In this document: piece by piece, positions 26,342-35,603 of the stretch
Position numbering within the stretch: the first letter of the stretch is position 1
Layout of the letters: every line of letters starts with the position of its first letter
Assembly (NCBI RefSeq): GCF_900078395.1
Contig: NZ_FKLA01000009.1
Location: forward strand, 1,750,614 to 1,814,613
Length of the DNA stretch: 64,000 bases
Direction: 5' to 3'
Source: Anaerotruncus rubiinfantis
Lineage (GTDB): Bacteria > Bacillota > Clostridia > Oscillospirales > Ruminococcaceae
Program-made: the position numbers and the translations under genes
Notes under the pieces: generated by a model
Databases searched by the model: none
Seen by the model: only the letters and a program-made list of their open reading frames with translations
What the model was told of the DNA's origin: nothing

Positions 26342-26662
26342 GTGATTTTAACGACTACGCCTTCGATCGAAGGCAAAGCGATCAAAGAGTATAAGGGTAT
26401 TGTGTTTGGGGAGGTGGTCTCTGGGGTGGACTTCGTCAAAGACTTCACGGCGGGACTTTCAAACTTTTTCGGGGGGCGGTCCGGCACCTATGAGGAGGAG
26501 CTGCTGCGTGCGCGGGAAGAAGCGATGAGCGAGCTTTCCGAACGGGCGCGCGCGCTCGGAGCGAACGCGGTGGTCGGAATCGACATCGATTATGAAGTGC
26601 TTGGCGCAAACAACGGTATGCTGATGGTGACCGCATCCGGTACGGCGGTTTGGTATGAATAA
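26342..26662 (+). CDS. YbjQ/UPF0145 family protein
   Basis: 106 residues from GTG at 26342 with AAAGGAGG upstream. The family pattern is clear: [20 protein letters not shown], a central [18 protein letters not shown] and [20 protein letters not shown]. These small pentameric-type proteins are annotated as heavy-metal-binding-like, without a proven function. It lies between whiA and dnaE. Confidence 0.88.
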   Translation: MILTTTPSIEGKAIKEYKGIVFGEVVSGVDFVKDFTAGLSNFFGGRSGTYEEELLRAREEAMSELSERARALGANAVVGIDIDYEVLGANNGMLMVTASGTAVWYE

Positions 26663-26682
26663 AATCCGGGAGGGATTTTCAC

Positions 26683-29600
26683 ATGGGCGATTTTGCACAT
26701 CTGCACGTACATACGGAATACAGCCTTTTGGACGGCGCCTGCCGGATTGAGCGGCTGATCGAACGCGCTAAAGCTCTGGGGCAAAGTTCGATCGCGATCA
26801 CGGACCATGGTGTGATGTTCGGCGTGATCGATTTTTATAAGTGTGCGAAGAAAAGCGGCGTCAAGCCGGTGATTGGGTGTGAGGTGTATGTCGCGCCGCG
26901 CACCCGCTTTGACAAGGTGCATAAGGTGGATTCATCACCGTACCATCTGGTGCTGCTCTGTAAAGACAACACCGGCTATCAGAACCTGATCAAAATGGTC
27001 TCAACCGGTTTTGTGGAGGGCTTCTACGGCAAGCCCCGCATCGACCGCGATCTGCTCGAAAAATACCACGAGGGGCTGATCTGCCTGTCCGCCTGCCTGG
27101 CGGGAGAGATGCCCCGGCTGCTGGCCGCCGGGGATTACGAAGAAGCGAAGAAAACCGCCCTCTGGTACCGCGACCTGTTTGGACCGGAGGACTACTTTAT
27201 CGAGATCCAGGATCATGGGATCCCGCTGCAGCGGCAGATCCTGCCGGACCTTCGGAAGCTCGCGCAGGAGACAGGCGTTGGGCTTGTGGCGACAAACGAC
27301 GCGCATTATATCGAAAAAGAGGACGCCAAGATGCAAAGCGTCCTCATTTGTATCCAGACAAATACCACGGTGGACGAGCCAGGCGACCTGGAATTTGAAA
27401 CCGAAGAGTTCTACATCAAATCTCGTGAGGAGATGGAGGATCTTTTCAAAAATTTTCCCGGCGCGATTGAAAACACCCTGAAGATAGCGCAGCGGTGCAA
27501 CGTCGAATTTGAATTCGGCAATACCAAACTGCCGCTTTTTGTTGCGCCGGGTGGGGAAGACAACCGCGATTATTTCCGACGGCTTTGCTACGAAGGGCTG
27601 CGCCGTTACTATGGAGAAAACCCCGAGCCGGAGATCGCGCAGCGGCTGGAATATGAGCTCGGAATCGTCGAAAAGATGGGATATGTGGATTATTATCTCA
27701 TCGTTTTCGATTTTATCAACTATGCGAAAAGCCAGGGCATCCCGGTTGGGCCGGGGCGCGGTTCGGGCGCGGGAAGCCTCGCGGCCTACTGCATCGGCAT
27801 CACCGGAATCGACCCGATCAAATATAATCTGCTGTTCGAACGTTTTTTAAACCCGGAGCGGATCAGCATGCCCGACTTTGATATCGATTTCTGCTACGAA
27901 CGGCGGCAGGAGGTCATCGACTATGTTGTGCAGAAGTACGGCCCCGATCATGTGGCGCAGATCATCACCTTTGGTACAATGGCCGCGCGCGGCGCGATCC
28001 GGGACGTGGGGCGCGCGCTCGGTATGCCGTATCAGCAGGTGGACGGCATCGCAAAACTGGTGCCCAACGAGCTCAAGATGACGCTTGATAAAGCGATTAA
28101 GGTTTCAAACGATCTCAAGGAGTCGATGAACCAAGACCCGAAGGTCCGCCAGCTGCTGGACATGGCGCGCAAGATCGAGGGTATGCCCCGCCACGCCTCA
28201 ACCCATGCGGCCGGCGTGGTCATTACCCGTGACCCGGTGGACACCTATGTACCGCTTTACAAGGCGGAGGAGACGATGCCGGTCACCGAGTTCACCATGA
28301 CGACGCTCGAAGAGCTGGGGCTGCTTAAAATGGACTTCCTGGGGCTTCGTACGCTGACGGTCATCAGCTATGCGGAAAAGGAAGTGCGCAAATACAGTGC
28401 AGGTTTCAATATCAATGAGATTCCATTGGACGACCCGGACACCTTCGCAATGCTCACAAAAGGGCAATGCGTAGGCGTCTTCCAGTTCGAGTCCGCGGGC
28501 ATGCGGGGTGTGATCGCACAGCTGCACCCAACCTCGATCGAAGATCTCATAGCGGTCATTTCACTTTACCGGCCAGGCCCTATGGATTCGATCCCGATCT
28601 ATATCCGCAACCGCCACAATCCCGAGCTTGTCACCTATAAACATCCGCTTTTAAAGCCAATCCTGGAAGTTACACACGGCTGCATTGTCTATCAGGAGCA
28701 GGTTATGCAGATCTGCCGTGAGCTTGGCGGCTATTCCTACGGCCGCGCCGATCTGGTGCGGCGCGCAATGAGTAAGAAAAAGCATGACGTGATGGAGAAG
28801 GAACGGGGAGTCTTTGTCGAGGGATGCCTGAAGAACGGCGTTTCTGCCGAAATTGCAAACCAGATTTTTGACGAGATGAGTTCGTTTGCGTCCTACGCAT
28901 TCAATAAATCCCACGCGGCGGCCTACGCGTTTGTTTCCTATCAGACGGCGTACCTCAAATGCCATTATCCAAAGGAATTTATGGCGGCGCTGCTCACCAG
29001 CGTGCTCGACAATACCGACAAGGTGATCGAATATATCGGGGAATGCGGCAAGCTTGGCATCCGGGTGCTGCCGCCGGATGTGAATACATCGGGTGAAGGA
29101 TTCACCGTGACGGAAGACGGGATCCGGTTCGGCCTGCTCGCGGTCAAGAATATCGGCCGCGGCTTTATCCGCGAGCTGCTTGCTGAGCGGGAAAATGACG
29201 GAAAGTTCAAAACCTTTACAGATTTTGCGGAGCGGATGTACGGCAAGGAAATGAACAAGCGCGCTGTTGAGAGCTTCATCAAGTCGGGCGCGCTCGACTG
29301 TGTCTGTCCGAACCGCCATCAGATGCTGGAAGGTTATGAAAGCGTGCTGGATGACATCGATGCGGCGCAGAAGCGCAATATCGCGGGTCAGATCAATCTC
29401 TTTGATGCACCGGCGGCGAGCGCGCATCGGGAGCATGTGCTCCCGGATGTGGAGGAGCTGGAACCCGCGAAGCTGCTTGCAATGGAAAAAGAGACGACTG
29501 GCCTTTATATCAGCGGGCATCCGTTGGCACGGTATAACGACCTGATTGGCCGGCATCACTGCACGTTGGTCGCGGATATTTCCCAGTCGGAGGAACGGGG

Positions 29601-30147
29601 CAGCAATATCCGCGATGGCGAAACGGTCTATGTCGCTGCGATCGTCAATTCCAAACGGCTCAAATCTACCCGCGGCGGAGAAATGATGGCCTTTATCCAT
29701 CTGGAAGACACGACCGGCGGCATCGAAATGCTCACCTTCCCGAAAGTCCTGGCGCAGACCTCCGCAAAGCTTACGGAGGGAACGGTTGTGGTGGTGAGGG
29801 CCCGCGTTTCTATGCGGGAGGAGGAAGAAGCCAAGTTGATTTGCGAAGACGCCTGGCTGCCGGAAAACTTTACCCGCACGCCGGCGCAGCAAAAGCCCGC
29901 CGCAGGACAGAAACGCAGCAAAAACCCCGGGCTTTACCTGCGGTTGGAAAGCAGCGAAACGCCGGTTTTTGAAAGGGTGAAGAATCTGCTCTCCATCTTC
30001 GATGGAGTCAATGCGGTGTATTTCTTTTTTCAGGATACAGGAAAATATAATGTTGCGGCCAAGACGCTTTGGGTTGACTGGAATCCGGTATTGGAGCGGG
30101 AACTGAAAAAATTGTTGGGCGAAGCAAACGTAGTTTTCCGAGTATGA
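26683..30147 (+). CDS. dnaE: DNA polymerase III subunit alpha
   Basis: 1154 residues, the normal length for DnaE. N-terminal PHP domain (FAHLHVHTEYSLLDGA), polymerase core with GPGRGSGAGSLAAYC and the catalytic aspartates in PDFDIDF, then the thumb/finger region. C-terminal HhH and OB-fold segment (ETVYVAAIVNSKRLKSTRGG). RBS GGGAGGG. It copies DNA in partnership with PolC in Firmicutes. Confidence 0.97.
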   Translation: MGDFAHLHVHTEYSLLDGACRIERLIERAKALGQSSIAITDHGVMFGVIDFYKCAKKSGVKPVIGCEVYVAPRTRFDKVHKVDSSPYHLVLLCKDNTGYQNLIKMVSTGFVEGFYGKPRIDRDLLEKYHEGLICLSACLAGEMPRLLAAGDYEEAKKTALWYRDLFGPEDYFIEIQDHGIPLQRQILPDLRKLAQETGVGLVATNDAHYIEKEDAKMQSVLICIQTNTTVDEPGDLEFETEEFYIKSREEMEDLFKNFPGAIENTLKIAQRCNVEFEFGNTKLPLFVAPGGEDNRDYFRRLCYEGLRRYYGENPEPEIAQRLEYELGIVEKMGYVDYYLIVFDFINYAKSQGIPVGPGRGSGAGSLAAYCIGITGIDPIKYNLLFERFLNPERISMPDFDIDFCYERRQEVIDYVVQKYGPDHVAQIITFGTMAARGAIRDVGRALGMPYQQVDGIAKLVPNELKMTLDKAIKVSNDLKESMNQDPKVRQLLDMARKIEGMPRHASTHAAGVVITRDPVDTYVPLYKAEETMPVTEFTMTTLEELGLLKMDFLGLRTLTVISYAEKEVRKYSAGFNINEIPLDDPDTFAMLTKGQCVGVFQFESAGMRGVIAQLHPTSIEDLIAVISLYRPGPMDSIPIYIRNRHNPELVTYKHPLLKPILEVTHGCIVYQEQVMQICRELGGYSYGRADLVRRAMSKKKHDVMEKERGVFVEGCLKNGVSAEIANQIFDEMSSFASYAFNKSHAAAYAFVSYQTAYLKCHYPKEFMAALLTSVLDNTDKVIEYIGECGKLGIRVLPPDVNTSGEGFTVTEDGIRFGLLAVKNIGRGFIRELLAERENDGKFKTFTDFAERMYGKEMNKRAVESFIKSGALDCVCPNRHQMLEGYESVLDDIDAAQKRNIAGQINLFDAPAASAHREHVLPDVEELEPAKLLAMEKETTGLYISGHPLARYNDLIGRHHCTLVADISQSEERGSNIRDGETVYVAAIVNSKRLKSTRGGEMMAFIHLEDTTGGIEMLTFPKVLAQTSAKLTEGTVVVVRARVSMREEEEAKLICEDAWLPENFTRTPAQQKPAAGQKRSKNPGLYLRLESSETPVFERVKNLLSIFDGVNAVYFFFQDTGKYNVAAKTLWVDWNPVLERELKKLLGEANVVFRV

Positions 30148-30209
30148 ATAGAAAAGCTTTGAAATTGTATGATAATATAGTAAAATTTGATAAAGATGAA
30201 TGTGATCGC

Positions 30210-30238
30210 TTGAACAGGATAACGAGATCCAGTATAAT
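30210..30238 (+). promoter_or_regulatory. SigA-type promoter of pfkA
   Basis: TTGAAC (30210-30215), 17 bases, perfect TATAAT (30233-30238), about 80 bases before the start codon. Confidence 0.75.
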
Positions 30239-30319
30239 GATACACGGTCAACAAGATTGTTTTTTCTGTATCAATCTACGCTAGAATCGGGCGGGAAATC
30301 CGCAGGGAGGACGCGAACT

Positions 30320-31309
30320 ATGGAAAACAGGCAAAAGACGATTGGTGTTTTAACGAGCGGCGGCGACGCACCGGGTATGAATGCGGCAGTCCGGTCGGTT
30401 GTCCGAAGCGCACTTTACAAGAATATCCGTGTCATTGGTATCCGGCGCGGATATACCGGCCTTTTGGCGCGCGACATGGTGGAAATGAACCTGCGCAGCG
30501 TCTGCGATACGCTGCACCGCGGCGGCACTGTGCTCTACACTGCACGCTGTCCGGAATTTGCAACTGATGAGGGCGTGGAGCTTGGCAAGCAGGTCTGCGA
30601 GGAGATCGGTATTGACGGCCTTGTCGTCATCGGCGGTGACGGTTCTTTCCGCGGCGCCCGCGACCTGTCGCTCAAAGGAATTCCCTGCATTGGTATTCCC
30701 GGTACCATCGATAATGACATCGCATCCAGTGACTATACAGTCGGTTTTGATACGGCGGTCAATACGGTCATGGATATGGTCGATAAACTGCGCGACACCT
30801 CCCAGTCCCACGACCGCTGTTCGGTCGTCGAGGTGATGGGCCGCCGCTGCGGCGACATTGCCCTGCACGCCGGTATCGCCTGCGGCGCGGTTGCGATTCT
30901 TGTGCCGGAGATGCCCTTCACCATAGAAGGCATTGTCGAAAAGATGCAGCGAACCCTGCGTACCGGAAAAAAGCACTTCATTGTCATGGTTGCGGAAGGA
31001 GTGACCCATGCGGGTGGCATCGGCTCGGTGCATGATCTTGCTGAGGAGATTGAGAAACGCACCGGCGTGGAAACCCGCGCGACTGTTCTGGGGCATGTGC
31101 AGCGCGGCGGCGCACCGACCGCCCGGGAACGTGTGCTCGCGAGCGAAATGGGCTTTCATGCGGTTGAGCTGCTGGAACAGGGTATCGGAAACCGTGTCGT
31201 GATCAGCCACGAAAATAAGATTGTCGATTATGATATTCTGGAAGCGCTGAATATGAAAAAAGATTTTAATAAGCGCCTTTACGAGATTGCGGACGCCATC
31301 TCGATTTGA
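30320..31309 (+). CDS. pfkA: ATP-dependent 6-phosphofructokinase
   Basis: 329 residues. Starts with KTIGVLTSGGDAPGMNAAVR, then the ATP-binding GGDGSFRGA and the catalytic GIPGTIDNDIASSDYT motif; MGRRCGDIALHAGIA and VLGHVQRGGAPTARER complete the family signature. It phosphorylates fructose-6-phosphate in glycolysis; the GGDGS form indicates the ATP-dependent type. ATG 30320 follows GGGAGG. Fructose-1,6-bisphosphate, its product, is the usual activator of HPr kinase. Confidence 0.97.
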   Translation: MENRQKTIGVLTSGGDAPGMNAAVRSVVRSALYKNIRVIGIRRGYTGLLARDMVEMNLRSVCDTLHRGGTVLYTARCPEFATDEGVELGKQVCEEIGIDGLVVIGGDGSFRGARDLSLKGIPCIGIPGTIDNDIASSDYTVGFDTAVNTVMDMVDKLRDTSQSHDRCSVVEVMGRRCGDIALHAGIACGAVAILVPEMPFTIEGIVEKMQRTLRTGKKHFIVMVAEGVTHAGGIGSVHDLAEEIEKRTGVETRATVLGHVQRGGAPTARERVLASEMGFHAVELLEQGIGNRVVISHENKIVDYDILEALNMKKDFNKRLYEIADAISI

Positions 31310-31315
31310 GGAAGG

Positions 31316-31345
31316 AAAAGCTCCTGTTTTGGCAGGGGCTTTTTT
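31316..31345 (+). terminator. Rho-independent terminator after pfkA
   Basis: AAAAGCTCCTG and CAGGGGCTTTT arms (one G-T wobble) around TTTTGG, followed by a run of T. Confidence 0.8.
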
Positions 31346-31399
31346 GATTGCGGTTTTGTCTGTTATTTGGTACAATGGCAGGGTATGGAGGTGGTTCAA

Positions 31400-31930
31400 A
31401 TGAACAAAAAAATTTGGCGGGTTTTGCTGCTGTCGCTCGTCACCGGGCTTATCCACACAGTAGTTACGCATTTTGCGGTGCAGGCCATGGTAAGGGGAAC
31501 CAGCGAATGGACGCCTGAAATGGGGAACCGGCTTTTCGTCCTGACCTTTTCGCTGGCCATACTTTTAATTCTCATTTCCGGGATTCTGGGCCTGCGGGGA
31601 TTCACCCGCAGAGAGGCTGCAAAGTCAGCCGCGCTGATGAGTGGGTATTACCTGATCTGTTTCCTGCTCGAACAGGCGTCCCAGCAACTCGGGCTTTTCG
31701 GAGTAATGTCATTTGTCGATTTGTTCCTGTTCATTCCGTTGGCGGTCTATACCGAGATCTTTTCGCTGCTGATGCGGCTGACCGGTTTGAGCGCTTATCT
31801 TTTGGTATGGCCGTGCTTGCTGCTGCCGTTTCTCTATGCCCTTTTCGCGCGCCCGGGGAAAGCCGTCCCCCAAAATGCGGCAGAAATGCCGGACGGGCTG
31901 TGCTATCATGAAAAGGACAAGGGGGAGTAA
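31400..31930 (+). CDS. Hypothetical membrane protein
   Basis: 176 residues from ATG at 31400 (GGAGGTGG upstream). Four predicted helices at roughly 7-30, 45-65, 78-100 and 125-150, with a short charged tail. I do not recognise the family. It lies 4 bases before ispD, so it is probably co-transcribed with the isoprenoid genes. Confidence 0.6.
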   Translation: MNKKIWRVLLLSLVTGLIHTVVTHFAVQAMVRGTSEWTPEMGNRLFVLTFSLAILLILISGILGLRGFTRREAAKSAALMSGYYLICFLLEQASQQLGLFGVMSFVDLFLFIPLAVYTEIFSLLMRLTGLSAYLLVWPCLLLPFLYALFARPGKAVPQNAAEMPDGLCYHEKDKGE

Positions 31931-31933
31931 AAG

Positions 31934-32647
31934 ATGTTTTGGAAGAAAGCGCTGGAAAAGCCATATGTCGCCTGCATTGTCCCAGCGGCGGGAAATTCGA
32001 CCCGCATGAATGGGATTGACAAGCAGTTCGAGGAAATTGAAGGCATGCCGGTCATTGTGCGTACGCTGCAGGCGCTCTCCTGGAGCGACTGGATCGATGA
32101 GATTGTCATCGTAGCGCGGCAGGCGGACATCCCGGATATGCTCGCGCTGATCCGCGCTTATGCGATCCCAAAGGTCCGATCGGTCGTGACAGGTGGAGAC
32201 ACCCGCCGCAAGTCGGTCGAATGCGGGCTGGCGGCGGTGAGCGAGCAGACACAGTATATTGCCGTCCACGACGGCGCGCGGCCGCTGGTGCCGCAGCAGG
32301 TGATCGCGGATGCGGTGATGGACGCTTTTCGCTGCGGCGCGGCTGCGGCCGCGGTGCCGGTGGTGGATACAATCAAGGTTGCGGACGCGGACCGCAAAAT
32401 CGTCGACACGCCGGACAGAAGGCGGCTATACGCGGTACAGACGCCGCAGGTGTTTGAGATTGCGCGTTACCGGCAGGCTGTGCGGGAGGCAAAGGGCGAT
32501 TTCACTGACGACTGCCAGATGCTGGAATCGATCGGGCAGCCGGTTTATCTGACCAAGGGAGACTACATAAACCTGAAAATTACGACGCCGGTCGACCTGC
32601 TGACAGCGCAGGCGATCGTACTGGCACAAGAGGGAGAACGGTTATGA
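31934..32647 (+). CDS. ispD: 2-C-methyl-D-erythritol 4-phosphate cytidylyltransferase
   Basis: 237 residues. Nucleotidyltransferase signature ACIVPAAGNSTRMNGIDKQF, HDGARPLVPQQVI, VPVVDTIK and AVQTPQVFE motifs. It makes CDP-methylerythritol in the MEP isoprenoid pathway. It overlaps ispF by 4 bases, the usual pairing. Confidence 0.96.
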   Translation: MFWKKALEKPYVACIVPAAGNSTRMNGIDKQFEEIEGMPVIVRTLQALSWSDWIDEIVIVARQADIPDMLALIRAYAIPKVRSVVTGGDTRRKSVECGLAAVSEQTQYIAVHDGARPLVPQQVIADAVMDAFRCGAAAAAVPVVDTIKVADADRKIVDTPDRRRLYAVQTPQVFEIARYRQAVREAKGDFTDDCQMLESIGQPVYLTKGDYINLKITTPVDLLTAQAIVLAQEGERL

Positions 32648-33147
32648 AGATGCGGATTGGACATGGATACGACGCACATCGGCTGTTGGAAGGCCGGAAG
32701 CTGGTTCTCGGCGGGGTTGAAATCCCATATGAAAAAGGACTGCTCGGGCATTCGGACGCGGACGTGCTGACCCACGCGGTGATGGATGCGATCCTCGGCG
32801 CGCTGGCAATGGGGGATATCGGTACGCTATTCCCGGACAGTGATCCGTCCTATAAGGATGCGGACAGCGTCCGCCTGCTCACAAAGGTGCGGATGCTGAT
32901 GGAACAGATGGGCTGGCAGCTCGGTAATCTCGACGTGACGGTCATTGCGCAGGCGCCGAAGCTGAAGCCGTATATTTCGCAGATGCGGGAAATCATCGCA
33001 CAAACCTGCGCCGCACAGCTTGCGGATGTGAACATCAAAGCGACGACCGAGGAAAAGATGGGTTTTACCGGCAGCGGCGAAGGAATTTCGGCGCACGCGG
33101 TCTGCATTCTGGAGGCGGCGGGGGATTCGCTTCAAACAGGCCGGTAG
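32644..33147 (+). CDS. ispF: 2-C-methyl-D-erythritol 2,4-cyclodiphosphate synthase
   Basis: 167 residues with MRIGHGYDAHRL, the metal-binding GHSDADVLTHAVMDA motif, DIGTLFPDSDP and the C-terminal ATTEEKMGFTGSGEGI. It cyclises the CDP-ME-2P intermediate in the MEP pathway. Translationally coupled to ispD. Confidence 0.96.
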   Translation: MKMRIGHGYDAHRLLEGRKLVLGGVEIPYEKGLLGHSDADVLTHAVMDAILGALAMGDIGTLFPDSDPSYKDADSVRLLTKVRMLMEQMGWQLGNLDVTVIAQAPKLKPYISQMREIIAQTCAAQLADVNIKATTEEKMGFTGSGEGISAHAVCILEAAGDSLQTGR

Positions 33148-33239
33148 GAGCGGCCAGGCGACAGGGACGCGCCTTTGCGCATAAGATGATACAGCGGTAT
33201 TGCATGCCGCTGTATTTTGTTATGTTAGGGGAATTTTTT

Positions 33240-33467
33240 ATGGCAAATATAGATCATCCGCTTTTGGTGGTGCGTTCGATCACCAACGCGATGAGAGGAC
33301 AGAAGATACTGGAACAGAACGGAATCCCGGCCTATGTGCAGCGCAATACCCTGCCAAGCAGCAAACAGGGCTGCGGCTATGCCCTGAAGATCACCGGCAG
33401 CGTGGAGAAGGCGGTCAATCTGCTCGCTGCCGCTGACATCAAGGTGACTGAGATACAGGGAGGTTAA
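33240..33467 (+). CDS. DUF3343 small protein (putative sulfur/selenium carrier-like)
   Basis: 75 residues from ATG at 33240 (TTAGGGGA upstream). The domain pattern LVVRSITNAMRGQKILEQNG and QGCGYALKITGSVEKAVNLL with one cysteine matches DUF3343. Family members often sit beside cysteine desulfurase-like enzymes, as here: the next gene starts 4 bases later. A carrier role for sulfur or selenium is inference. Confidence 0.75.
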   Translation: MANIDHPLLVVRSITNAMRGQKILEQNGIPAYVQRNTLPSSKQGCGYALKITGSVEKAVNLLAAADIKVTEIQGG

Positions 33468-33471
33468 GCGG

Positions 33472-34620
33472 ATGACCTATTTTGACAACGCCGCTACAAC
33501 CTTCCCAAAACCGCTTGCTGTCAAGGCGGCTGTCGACCAGGCTCTGGTGCGGTACGGCGCGAACCCGGGCCGCAGCGGACATGACCTTTCGGTGGAAACG
33601 GCCGAACAGGTATTTGGGGTGCGCACCAAAGCGGCCGCTTTCTTCGGCGCGGCGGATGAATCGCAGATCGTTTTTACCCAGAACTGCACCTACGCGGTCA
33701 ACATCGTGATCAAGGGACTTCTCTGCCATGGCGATCATGTGATCATCTCGGATCTCGAACACAATGCCGTCCTGCGTCCGGTGCACGCGCTGGCGACCCG
33801 TGGGGTCATCACCTACAGTATGGCAAAAACCTCGCTCGACGACGAGGAAACGGTCGACGCTTTCCGGCGGCTGATCCGTCCGGAAACAAGGGCGATCATC
33901 ACAACGCACGCGTCGAATGTGTTTGGCGTTAAAATACCGATTGAAAAGCTGGCGGTTCTCGCGCGGCAATATGGGTTATACTTTATCGTGGATGCCGCGC
34001 AGACGGCAGGCGTGGAACCGATCGACGTGTCCGGCATGGGAATCGATTTTCTCTGTACCGCCGGGCATAAAAGTCTCTACGGCCCGACCGGAACCGGGCT
34101 GCTCATCACCGCGCTCGGAAGCCGGCTTACACCGTTGGCGGAAGGCGGCACAGGCAGCGTTTCGGCGGACTATAACCAGCCGGATTTCATGCCGGACCGG
34201 CACGAATCCGGCACGCTCAACACGGTCGGCATCCTTGGGCTTGGCGCGGGGATTGACTTTGTAAACCGTCACGGAATCGGGCGCATCGCGCATTATGAAA
34301 CAATGGTCGCACGGTGTATCTATGATGAAATCAGTACGGAACCGAATGTGGTTCTTTATACGCCCGCGCCGCAGCAAGGTGTGAACCTGCCTGTTTTAAG
34401 CTTCAATATCAAAGGAAAGTCTTCAGAGGAGACGACCGGGCTCTTAAACCAGGCGGGCTTTGCGCTGCGCGGCGGACTGCACTGCGCGCCGTCCGCGCAT
34501 GAAAAGTACGGCACGCTTGACGGCGGAACCGCGCGGATCAGCGTTGGGGCGTTCAATACGGTGGAGCAGGGATACGACCTGGCTTGCGCGATCAAACGGA
34601 TTGCGCGTGCGGGTGGGTAA
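33472..34620 (+). CDS. Cysteine desulfurase-family aminotransferase (class V)
   Basis: 382 residues. Opens MTYFDNAATTFPKP; the PLP lysine is in CTAGHKSLYGPTGTGLL. Conserved VDAAQTAGVEP precedes it. A catalytic-type cysteine lies in LRGGLHCAPSAHEKYGT near the C-terminus, fitting the SufS-like branch. It would release sulfur (or selenium) from cysteine (or selenocysteine), perhaps to the DUF3343 protein encoded just upstream. Confidence 0.87.
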   Translation: MTYFDNAATTFPKPLAVKAAVDQALVRYGANPGRSGHDLSVETAEQVFGVRTKAAAFFGAADESQIVFTQNCTYAVNIVIKGLLCHGDHVIISDLEHNAVLRPVHALATRGVITYSMAKTSLDDEETVDAFRRLIRPETRAIITTHASNVFGVKIPIEKLAVLARQYGLYFIVDAAQTAGVEPIDVSGMGIDFLCTAGHKSLYGPTGTGLLITALGSRLTPLAEGGTGSVSADYNQPDFMPDRHESGTLNTVGILGLGAGIDFVNRHGIGRIAHYETMVARCIYDEISTEPNVVLYTPAPQQGVNLPVLSFNIKGKSSEETTGLLNQAGFALRGGLHCAPSAHEKYGTLDGGTARISVGAFNTVEQGYDLACAIKRIARAGG

Positions 34621-34742
34621 GTGCTGCCGGAGGGATCAAAAAAAAGATTGATTTCATACCAGGATGTGATAAAATAGTAGAGGGAGTGCGCACGTGGGTT
34701 TTGTCCGCCTGTGTGTTCCGAAAGCCGAAGGAGATTAAAAGC

Positions 34743-35603
34743 ATGACAAGATTCCTCTACCTGATGGATACTTTCCGGACGATCCATTGGTACGATATTT
34801 TAGATATCCTCATCGTTGCATATTTGATTTATCAGGCGATCAAGCTTGTGCGCGAGACACGCGCCGCCCAGCTGGTCAAGGGCATCGGGGCGCTGCTCGC
34901 GCTCAATCTGCTTGCGGACAAGGTTGGACTGCAGACGATGAGTTTTCTCATGTCCAATATCCTGCAGATTGGGCTGTTCGCGCTGGTGGTTGTGTTCCAG
35001 CCGGAACTGCGCCGCGCGCTGGAGCAAGTTGGGCGTACCCGGATTTCGAAACTGAATGTGTTCTCCCAGGGCCTTAACGAGCAGCAGACCAGAGAGGGCT
35101 GGCGCAAATTCATCGCGGCGCTTGTGGATGAGGCGGCTTCACTTTCCCGCCAGAAGATCGGCGCGCTGGTGGTCATCGAACAGAAAACCAAACTTGGGGA
35201 CATCATCAAGACCGGTACCATCATTGATTCCGCGCCCACACCGGAGCTCATCGGGAATATCTTTTTCCCGAATTCCCCGCTGCATGACGGCGCGATGATT
35301 GTGCGTGACGGCCGGCTTTACGCGGCCGGATGCTTTCTGCCGCTTTCCGATAATTCAGAGATCAGCCGGGAGCTGGGGACCCGCCACCGCGCCGCGCTCG
35401 GCATGAGCGAAGCCAGCGACGCAATCATTGTGGTCGTTTCAGAGGAGACAGGGCTGATTACCGTCTGCCAAAACGGACGGTTGGAACGCGGCTACAGCCT
35501 GCCGCGGCTGGAGGAGCTGCTCAAAAACACGTTGATCCCGGAGAAGGCTGTTTCTGAACCTTCCGAAAAGAAATTTGAACTGTGGAAGGGGAAGAAAAAA
35601 TGA
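34743..35603 (+). CDS. cdaA: Diadenylate cyclase (c-di-AMP synthase)
   Basis: 286 residues from ATG at 34743 (GAAGGAG upstream). Three N-terminal helices, then the DAC domain with the catalytic SPLHDGAMIV motif and the GTRHRAALGMSEASDA motif. It joins two ATP into c-di-AMP, which controls potassium and osmotic balance and wall homeostasis. The cdaR partner overlaps its end by 4 bases. glmM, the usual third gene of this operon, is absent here. Confidence 0.96.
   Translation: MTRFLYLMDTFRTIHWYDILDILIVAYLIYQAIKLVRETRAAQLVKGIGALLALNLLADKVGLQTMSFLMSNILQIGLFALVVVFQPELRRALEQVGRTRISKLNVFSQGLNEQQTREGWRKFIAALVDEAASLSRQKIGALVVIEQKTKLGDIIKTGTIIDSAPTPELIGNIFFPNSPLHDGAMIVRDGRLYAAGCFLPLSDNSEISRELGTRHRAALGMSEASDAIIVVVSEETGLITVCQNGRLERGYSLPRLEELLKNTLIPEKAVSEPSEKKFELWKGKKK

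Noticed and set aside
28651..29892. Long open frame opposite dnaE (413 codons)
   Set aside because: It is antisense to conserved DnaE sequence, has no family resemblance and is explained by the codon bias of a GC-rich gene.
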